A program made the position numbers and the translations under genes. Under the pieces are notes generated by a model. That model was not told where the DNA came from. It made no database searches and saw only the letters and a list, made by a program, of their open reading frames with translations. From the NCBI GenBank assembly GCA_036381515.1, contig DASVCR010000096.1, forward strand, positions 1 through 64,000: a DNA stretch of 64,000 nucleotides. Reading direction: 5' to 3'. Below, in pieces: positions 58,862 to 64,000 of the stretch (positions are counted from its first letter, which is position 1; each line of letters opens with the position of its first letter). Source of the stretch: ZC4RG20 sp036381515. Its GTDB lineage: Bacteria; Pseudomonadota; Gammaproteobacteria; Steroidobacterales; Rariloculaceae.

Positions 58862-59683
58862 ATGCAAATGAACCGAAAAGTTGGCGCCTTTGCCGCCGTG
58901 CTCTCAGTGCTGACGGCGTTTATGAGCTCTCCGGCGTGGAGCGATTGGGAGCTGAACATGCCCCAGGGGGTCACGACGATCAGCCGCGAGGTCTACGGCC
59001 TGCACATGCTGATCCTCTGGGTGTGCGTCGTCATCGGCATCGGCGTCTTCGGCGCGATGATCTTCGCAATCGTGAAGTTCCGGAAGAACGCGGGCGCGCA
59101 GCCGGCGAAGTTCACCCACAACACGATGGTCGAGGTCATTTGGACGGCGATTCCGGCGGTGATCCTGATCGCGATGGCCGTGCCCGCCGCCGAGACGCTC
59201 GTCCGCATCGAGGACACGACGGATTCGGAGCTGACGATCAAGGTCACGGGCTATCAATGGCTCTGGCATTACGATTACATCGATGACGGCGTGAGCTTCT
59301 TCAGCGTGCTCGACCGCGACAGCAACGTCGCGCGCCGCCTCGACTCCGGAGTCGATCCCGCATCCGTCGAGAATTACCTGCTCGAGGTCGACAACCCGCT
59401 CGTCGTCCCGGTCGATACGAAGGTCCGGCTGCTGGTCACGTCCGCCGACGTGGTGCACGCGTGGTGGGTGCCCGCATTCGCCGTCAAGAAGGACGCGGTG
59501 CCGGGCTTCATCAACGAGGCCTGGTTCCACGCGACGGAGGAAGGCACGTTCCGCGGCCAATGCGCGGAGCTGTGCGGCCGAGACCACGGGTACATGCCGA
59601 TCGTGGTCAACGTCGTGAGCCGCGAGCGGTTCGACGAATGGGTGGCCGAGAACAAGCGGCCCTCGGTGACGCAGGCGGACTGA
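58862..59683 (+). CDS. coxB: Cytochrome c oxidase subunit II
   Basis: This 273-residue protein has a signal peptide (AAVLSVLTAFMSSPAWS), two membrane helices (HMLILWVCVVIGIGVFGAMIF, VEVIWTAIPAVILIAMAV) and a CuA domain. The CuA ligands are in GQCAELCGRDHGYMPIVV and the upstream His in DVVHAWWVP. The conserved aromatic electron-entry patch is in YQWLWHYDY. It takes electrons from cytochrome c. A TAGAAT -10 element sits at 58817-58822, about 40 bases upstream. First gene of the oxidase cluster. Confidence 0.96.
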   Translation: MQMNRKVGAFAAVLSVLTAFMSSPAWSDWELNMPQGVTTISREVYGLHMLILWVCVVIGIGVFGAMIFAIVKFRKNAGAQPAKFTHNTMVEVIWTAIPAVILIAMAVPAAETLVRIEDTTDSELTIKVTGYQWLWHYDYIDDGVSFFSVLDRDSNVARRLDSGVDPASVENYLLEVDNPLVVPVDTKVRLLVTSADVVHAWWVPAFAVKKDAVPGFINEAWFHATEEGTFRGQCAELCGRDHGYMPIVVNVVSRERFDEWVAENKRPSVTQAD

Positions 59684-59723
59684 GCGCACGGGAACGCGCT
59701 CGAAGTTAAGGAGAGCTTTTGCG

Positions 59724-61310
59724 ATGAGCACGACTGCGATCGACGTCCACGCCGGCCATCATCCGAAGGGCGTGCTGCCGTGGATCATGCGTTGGATCAC
59801 GACGACGAACCACAAGGACATCGGCACGCTGTACCTGTGTTTCTCGCTGGTGATGCTCTTCATCGGCGGCGCGATGGCGATGGTGATCCGGGCGGAGCTG
59901 TTCCAGCCCGGGCTTCAGTTCGTCCAGCCCGAGTTCTTCAACTCGATGACCTCGGTCCACGCGCTGATCATGATCTTCGGCGCGGTCATGCCTGCGTTCG
60001 CCGGTTTTGCGAACTGGATGGTGCCGCTGATGATCGGCGCGCCGGACATGGCGCTGCCCCGCCTCAACAACTGGTCGTTCTGGCTGCTGCCGTTCGCGAC
60101 GTCGCTGCTCCTGCTCACGTTCTTCATGCCGGGCGGTGGGCCCGCGGCCGGCTGGACGATGTATCCGCCGCTGTCGCTGCAGACCGGCGCGGCGCTGCCG
60201 TTCACGATCTTCTCGATCCACCTGCTCGGCCTGTCGTCGATCATGGCGTCGATCAACATCATCGTCACGATCATGAACCTGCGCGCGCCGGGCATGTCGC
60301 TAATGAAGATGCCGATGTTCGTGTGGACGTGGCTGATCACGGCGTATCTGATGCTGCTCGCGATGCCGGTGCTCGCGGGCGCGGTCACGATGCTGCTCAC
60401 GGACCAGTTCTTCGGCACGAGCTTCTTCACCGCGAGCGGCGGCGGCGACCCGGTGATGTACCAGCACATCTTCTGGTTCTTCGGGCACCCCGAGGTCTAC
60501 ATCATCATCCTGCCGGCGTTCGGCATCGTCTCGCAGGTCATTCCGACCTTCTCGCGTAAGCCGCTGTTCGGGTACGCGGCGATGGTCTTTGCCACCGCGG
60601 CCATTGCGTTCCTGTCGGCGATCGTCTGGGCGCACCACATGTTCACGGTCGGCATGCCGCTCGCCGGTCAGATGTTCTTCATGCTGACGACGATGCTGAT
60701 CGCGATCCCGACGGGCGTGAAGGTCTTCAACTGGACCGCGACGATGTGGCGCGGCTCGCTGACCTTCGAGACGCCGATGCTGTTCGCCCTCAGCTTCCTG
60801 TTCCTGTTCACGATCGGCGGGTTCTCTGGGTTGATGGTCGCGATCGTCCCGGCCGACTTCCAGTACCACGACAGCTACTTCGTCGTCGCGCACTTCCACT
60901 ACGTGCTCGTGCCGGGCGCGCTCTTCGCCGCGTTCGCCGGTGCCTACTACTGGCTGCCGAAGTGGACCGGCTGCATGTACGACGAGCGGCTCGGCAAGTG
61001 GCACTTCTGGCTGTCGACGATCTTCGTGAACCTCACGTTCTTCCCGCAGCACTTCCTCGGGCTCGCGGGCATGCCGCGCCGCATTCCCGACTACGCGGTG
61101 CAGTTCGCGGACTTCAACATGGTGTCGAGCATCGGCGCGTTCGGCCTGGGCCTTGCGCAGCTGATCTTCGTCTGGATCGTGATCAAGGCCATTCGCGGCC
61201 AGGGCCCGAAGGCGCCGGCCAAACCGTGGGAGGGCGCCGAGGGCCTCGAGTGGACCGTGCCGTCGCCGGCTCCGCACCACACGTTCGAAACGCCGCCGGT
61301 GATCCAATGA
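59724..61310 (+). CDS. coxA: Cytochrome c oxidase subunit I
   Basis: This 528-residue protein has about 12 helices. Heme a/a3 and CuB ligands are visible in SVHALIMIF, WFFGHPEVYIIILPAFG (with the cross-linked Tyr), WAHHMFTVG and AHFHYVLVPG. It reduces oxygen to water and pumps protons. AGGAGAGC lies upstream of the ATG. The stop overlaps the next small ORF (ATGA). Confidence 0.97.
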   Translation: MSTTAIDVHAGHHPKGVLPWIMRWITTTNHKDIGTLYLCFSLVMLFIGGAMAMVIRAELFQPGLQFVQPEFFNSMTSVHALIMIFGAVMPAFAGFANWMVPLMIGAPDMALPRLNNWSFWLLPFATSLLLLTFFMPGGGPAAGWTMYPPLSLQTGAALPFTIFSIHLLGLSSIMASINIIVTIMNLRAPGMSLMKMPMFVWTWLITAYLMLLAMPVLAGAVTMLLTDQFFGTSFFTASGGGDPVMYQHIFWFFGHPEVYIIILPAFGIVSQVIPTFSRKPLFGYAAMVFATAAIAFLSAIVWAHHMFTVGMPLAGQMFFMLTTMLIAIPTGVKVFNWTATMWRGSLTFETPMLFALSFLFLFTIGGFSGLMVAIVPADFQYHDSYFVVAHFHYVLVPGALFAAFAGAYYWLPKWTGCMYDERLGKWHFWLSTIFVNLTFFPQHFLGLAGMPRRIPDYAVQFADFNMVSSIGAFGLGLAQLIFVWIVIKAIRGQGPKAPAKPWEGAEGLEWTVPSPAPHHTFETPPVIQ

Positions 61311-61486
61311 GCTACGTGACCGTGCCGGCACACGGCAACGACGATAGGCGGCCGCACGAGGCGCGCGATGCCGGCGCCGACGAGCGCCGGGCGCGCGCGC
61401 GCCGCAATGCGGTGCTGCTCGCGCTGCTCGCGGCCGCGTTCTACGTCGGCTTCATCCTGCTCGGGGCCGTGAGAGGCTTTTTCTGA
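61307..61486 (+). CDS. Small membrane protein, probable cytochrome oxidase small assembly protein
   Basis: This 59-residue protein has a polar, Arg-rich N-terminal half (DRRPHEARDAGADERRARARR) and one C-terminal helix (AVLLALLAAAFYVGFILLGAV). Its ATG overlaps the coxA stop and it ends ten bases before ctaG. A similarly placed one-helix protein between coxA and ctaG is annotated in many beta-proteobacteria as a cytochrome oxidase small assembly protein. The match here is by position and topology, so the family call is moderate. Confidence 0.7.
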   Translation: MSYVTVPAHGNDDRRPHEARDAGADERRARARRNAVLLALLAAAFYVGFILLGAVRGFF

Positions 61487-61496
61487 GGCCGAAGCG

Positions 61497-62015
61497 ATGA
61501 GCCCGAATCGTTTGCTGACCCTGAAGCTCGCGGCGTTCTGCGTCGCGATGTTCGGCTTCGGATTCGCGCTCGTGCCGCTTTACGACGTCTTCTGCGCGAT
61601 CACCGGCCTCGGCGGCCGGACGTCGAGCGTAGCGCAGCAGGTGACCGAGAACGTCGACGTCGATCGCACCGTCCGCGTCGAGTTCGTCGGCGCGCTCGCG
61701 GCGGGAGCTCCGTGGGAGTTTCGGCCGACGGTGAGCCACATGGAGGTTCATCCGGGGCAGCTGTACGAGGCGCACTATTTCGCACGCAACCTGACGGGCA
61801 GCACGCTCGTCGGTCACGCGACGCCGAGCGTCTCGCCGGGCAGCGCGGCCAAGTACTTCAAGAAGGTGCAGTGCTTCTGCTTCACGAACCAGGAGTTCGC
61901 ACCGCACGAGGGGCGGGAGATGCAGGTGTTGTTCATGATCGATCCGGACTTGCCTGCGCACATCGACACCGTGACCCTCGGCTACACGTTCTTCGCGCTG
62001 GATCAGCGCTCGTAG
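61497..62015 (+). CDS. ctaG: Cytochrome c oxidase assembly protein CtaG (Cox11)
   Basis: This 172-residue protein has an N-terminal membrane helix (LAAFCVAMFGFGFALVPLYDVFCAITG) and a periplasmic immunoglobulin-like copper domain. The Cu(I)-binding motif is KVQCFCFTNQ, with a third Cys in the N-terminal VFCAITG. It delivers copper to the CuB site of subunit I. Order coxA-ctaG-coxC is conventional. Confidence 0.95.
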   Translation: MSPNRLLTLKLAAFCVAMFGFGFALVPLYDVFCAITGLGGRTSSVAQQVTENVDVDRTVRVEFVGALAAGAPWEFRPTVSHMEVHPGQLYEAHYFARNLTGSTLVGHATPSVSPGSAAKYFKKVQCFCFTNQEFAPHEGREMQVLFMIDPDLPAHIDTVTLGYTFFALDQRS

Positions 62016-62042
62016 AGTCAATATCGGAGTTCGAACGCAATC

Positions 62043-62915
62043 ATGAGCGCCGCGACCCATCCATCCGACCACTACTACGTTCCGCACGGCACGCGCTGGC
62101 CGATCTTCGGATCGATCGGCCTGTTCATGCTCGCCGCCGGTTTCAGCCTGTGGCTGAACCAGATCTCCGCCGGCACCGTCATCGCGTGGATCGGCGCGGC
62201 CATCGTCGCCGTCATGATGTTCGGCTGGTTCGGCACCGTCATCGCCGAGAGCGTGAAAGGCTTTTACAACGACCAGGTCGACAGGTCGTTCCGCTGGGGC
62301 ATGGCCTGGTTCATCTTTTCCGAGGTCGTGTTCTTCGGCGCGTTCTTCGGCGCGCTGTTCTATGCGCGGCAGCTCGCCGTGCCCTGGCTTGCCGGGGAAG
62401 GCAACAACTTCTTCACGAACGTGCTGCTGTGGGAGGGCTTCGAGAACACGTGGCCGACGTCGGGGCCGGCCGGGGCGCAGTTCGAGACGATCCCGGCGTG
62501 GGGCGTACCCGCGCTGAACACGGCGATCCTCCTGTCGAGCGGCGTCACGCTGACGATCGCGCATCACATGCTGCGGCACGGCAAGCGGCTCGGCGTGAAG
62601 ATCTGGCTGGCCGCGACGTTCCTGCTCGGCTTCACGTTCCTCGGCTTCCAGGCGGAGGAATACATCCACGCGTATCATGACCTCGGTCTTCGCCTCGACT
62701 CGGCCGGCATCTACGGCTCGACGTTCTTCATGCTGACCGGGTTCCACGGCTTCCACGTGCTGGTCGGCTCGATCATGCTGCTCGTCGTGTGGCTGCGCGT
62801 GCTGCGGGGCCATTTCACGCCGGAGCGGCATTTCGCGTTCGAGGCCGTCGCGTGGTATTGGCACTTCGTCGACGTCGTCTGGCTCGGGCTGTTCATCTTC
62901 GTTTACTGGCTCTGA
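62043..62915 (+). CDS. coxC: Cytochrome c oxidase subunit III
   Basis: This 290-residue protein has about seven helices. It begins YYVPHGTRWPIFGSIGLF and has RWGMAWFIFSEVVFFGAFFGALFYAR with the conserved Glu, FQAEEYIHAYHDLGLRLDSAGIYGSTFFMLTGFHGFHVLVG and the ending WYWHFVDVVWLGLFIFVYWL. It stabilises proton uptake and bound lipids in the complex. Followed by the nested palindromic element B. Confidence 0.96.
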   Translation: MSAATHPSDHYYVPHGTRWPIFGSIGLFMLAAGFSLWLNQISAGTVIAWIGAAIVAVMMFGWFGTVIAESVKGFYNDQVDRSFRWGMAWFIFSEVVFFGAFFGALFYARQLAVPWLAGEGNNFFTNVLLWEGFENTWPTSGPAGAQFETIPAWGVPALNTAILLSSGVTLTIAHHMLRHGKRLGVKIWLAATFLLGFTFLGFQAEEYIHAYHDLGLRLDSAGIYGSTFFMLTGFHGFHVLVGSIMLLVVWLRVLRGHFTPERHFAFEAVAWYWHFVDVVWLGLFIFVYWL

Positions 62916-63237
62916 GCAGTCTCGAGGCGACGCGCGGGCAACCGCGTCTACCGACGTCTGTGTTGGGCGACGCGGCCGCATCGTTCACGAGCGGGTGACG
63001 GCGGCGCGGGGGCGGAGGCTTCACTGTGACGGCCTTCGCCGGACCGCCGTGAATCCGTCCATGGAGGCTGCGGGCGCGCCGTCCGTGGCGCGCACGCTCC
63101 GGCGAACGCCGTCACAGCGAAACCTCCGCCCGTTCGGCGGTGCGGCGCGCGTGAACGATGCGGACCAGGCGTTTGCGTGTACCTTGGCTAGCGATGCCTC
63201 GACGAGGCCGCGATGCCGGACGAGGCCGAGTGTCCCG
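62916..63237. other. Intergenic region between convergent coxC and DUF2909 genes
   Basis: These 322 bases contain the 122-bp element B and no supported gene. Outside the element the sequence is ordinary GC-rich intergenic DNA. Confidence 0.6.
63010..63131. repeat. Nested palindromic element B between convergent genes
   Basis: Arms 63010-63043 and 63098-63131 are a 34-bp inverted repeat with three mismatches. Each arm is itself a hairpin (GGCGGAGGC with GCCTTCGCC, one mismatch). The 54-base centre holds CGCCGTGAATCCG followed by TCCATGGAGGCT, then a 7-bp stem GCGCGCC/GGCGCGC with loop GTCCGT. Core sequence, core length and overall plan match element A at 43419-43543, while the arm sequences are unrelated. 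Confidence 0.88.
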
Positions 63238-63456
63238 CTACTGAGGCGGTGGCGGCATCGGTATGCCGTGCGGCTCGATGAGGCCGGCGTACCATGCGGC
63301 CATCAGCAGCACGAAGAGCAGCACCGAAAGCGCGATGCGCACGGTCAGCGCGTTGACCAGCCCGCGCGACGAGCCGCGCGAGCGCAGCAGGAAGCCGAGC
63401 GCGACGCCGAGGCTCGCGAGAACGGCAACGAACATTACGATCACGATCCAGTCCAA
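63238..63456 (-). CDS. DUF2909 family twin-helix membrane protein
   Basis: This 72-residue protein has two helices (WIVIVMFVAVLASLGVALGFLL and VRIALSVLLFVLLMAAWYAGLI) separated by RSRGSSRGLVNALT, the DUF2909 pattern. It is commonly encoded opposite SURF1 in oxidase clusters and may assist oxidase assembly; function unproven. TTG 63456 is chosen for its GAGGAAC ribosome site and family-like MDWIVIV start. Divergent from surf1. Confidence 0.82.
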   Translation of the reverse strand: MDWIVIVMFVAVLASLGVALGFLLRSRGSSRGLVNALTVRIALSVLLFVLLMAAWYAGLIEPHGIPMPPPPQ

Positions 63457-63597
63457 AGCTCGGTTCCTCGTCGTCGCGTTCGGACGTTTCGGCGGGCATG
63501 GCGCGCCCACTCGGCGCGTCCGCTCGACGCCGCCGCGTGACGCGATGAGACTCCTGGCGACGACCTTCCGGATCAGCGGCGCCTCGAACGGCGCCGG

Positions 63598-64000
63598 ATG
63601 ACGATGCGAGTACCGGACCATTCTACCGCGCAGCGCTCCGAGGCCGGCACCGTTCCGCGTCCGTGGCTCGCGGTCGCGCTGCTCGCCGTGGTCGCCGCGG
63701 CCTGCGCGAGCCTCGGGTTCTGGCAGCTCGGCCGCGCCGGGGAGAGCCGCCTCGCCGCGCAGCGCTTCGAGGCGGCGCTCGAGCTGCCCCCGGCGCGGCT
63801 GCGGACCGCCGACGCAGCAGACGACGCGCTGCGTTATCGAAGGGTTGCGGTGACGGGACGGTACGTGCCGGAGCACCAGGTCCTGCTCGACAACATCGTG
63901 CGCCACGGCGCCGCGGGCTACTACGTGCTGACGCCGTTCGAGCCGGCCGACGGCGGTCCGTGGCTGCTCGTGAATCGCGGCTGGGTCGCGGCGGACCCGG
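63598..64000 (+). CDS. SURF1 family oxidase assembly protein (3' partial)
   Basis: The first 134 residues are in the window and the frame runs off the right edge. After a polar start comes a membrane helix (WLAVALLAVVAAACASLGF) with the SURF1 hallmark GFWQLGRAGESR. Then RYRRVAVTGRYVPEHQVLLDN and the second hallmark GYYVLTPFEP with WLLVNRGWV. SURF1 helps insert heme a into subunit I. ATG 63598 or 63604 could be the start. The missing part should hold the second helix. Confidence 0.93.
   Translation, partial: MTMRVPDHSTAQRSEAGTVPRPWLAVALLAVVAAACASLGFWQLGRAGESRLAAQRFEAALELPPARLRTADAADDALRYRRVAVTGRYVPEHQVLLDNIVRHGAAGYYVLTPFEPADGGPWLLVNRGWVAADP

Overview
The window is chromosomal DNA of a high-GC gammaproteobacterium. 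Codons are strongly G/C-biased, and the gene content fits the Nevskiales, Steroidobacterales and Xanthomonadales side of the class: dapF-DUF484-xerC, hslVU, DUF971-ubiE-ubiJ-ubiB, mrcA divergent from pilMNOPQ, gmk-rpoZ-spoT-ridA-recG, and an aa3-type oxidase cluster with DUF2909 and SURF1. The exact taxon cannot be fixed from the sequence alone. I see no rRNA, tRNA, CRISPR array, prophage or intact transposase. Almost everything is core housekeeping DNA, and the unusual material sits between the genes.

Layout. 1-1.8 kb: the end of an unknown gene, a 750-bp repeat-rich stretch holding a transporter-gene scrap, and an orphan ParA ATPase. 1.8-11.4 kb: ubiD, then dapF, DUF484, xerC, hslV, hslU, DUF971, ubiE, ubiJ and ubiB, most of them overlapping or nearly so. 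11.6-19.4 kb: an exported protein of unknown role, then on the minus strand a trp operon trpL-trpE-trpG-trpD-trpC-trpF that continues into a 46-codon ORF, a phosphatase-fold membrane protein and a CinA-like protein. The operon starts with a complete attenuator (Trp-Trp leader peptide, antiterminator, terminator). 19.4-31.8 kb: SLC13-type permease, ABC exporter, ppc, ycgN, a 2-hydroxyacid dehydrogenase, fadD, a repeat cluster, DUF445 and pyrF. 31.8-42.7 kb: dgt, a fused aroK-aroB gene, pilQ-P-O-N-M and the divergent mrcA. 42.7-48 kb: gltA, rpmE, a noncoding stretch with DnaA boxes and an AT-rich tract, rdgB, rph and a PP2C phosphatase. 48-54.8 kb: yicC, gmk, rpoZ, spoT, ridA, recG. 54.9-64 kb: ubiA, comF, bioB, bioC, then coxB, coxA, a small membrane protein, ctaG, coxC, DUF2909 and the start of SURF1.

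How the genes work together. Four ubiquinone genes (ubiD, ubiE/J/B, ubiA) and the terminal oxidase cluster serve aerobic respiration. trp, aroKB, dapF, pyrF, gltA, ppc and bio genes cover central biosynthesis. pilM-Q build the inner-membrane alignment complex and outer-membrane secretin of type IV pili.

Most notable noncoding signals. (1) A sequence matching the cyclic-di-GMP-I (GEMM) riboswitch lies in the mrcA-pilM gap, has its own promoter and points at pilMNOPQ; a CRP/Vfr-type palindrome lies closer to pilM. (2) Two elements of 125 and 122 bp have the same architecture: a conserved 54-55 nt core flanked by inverted arms, each arm itself a hairpin. The arm sequences are unrelated between the two copies, and both copies sit between convergent genes. 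(3) A dispersed palindromic repeat family with core GTCAGA occurs at three loci. (4) The trp leader is apparently leaderless. (5) A possible replication-origin-like DnaA-box cluster lies between rdgB and rpmE.
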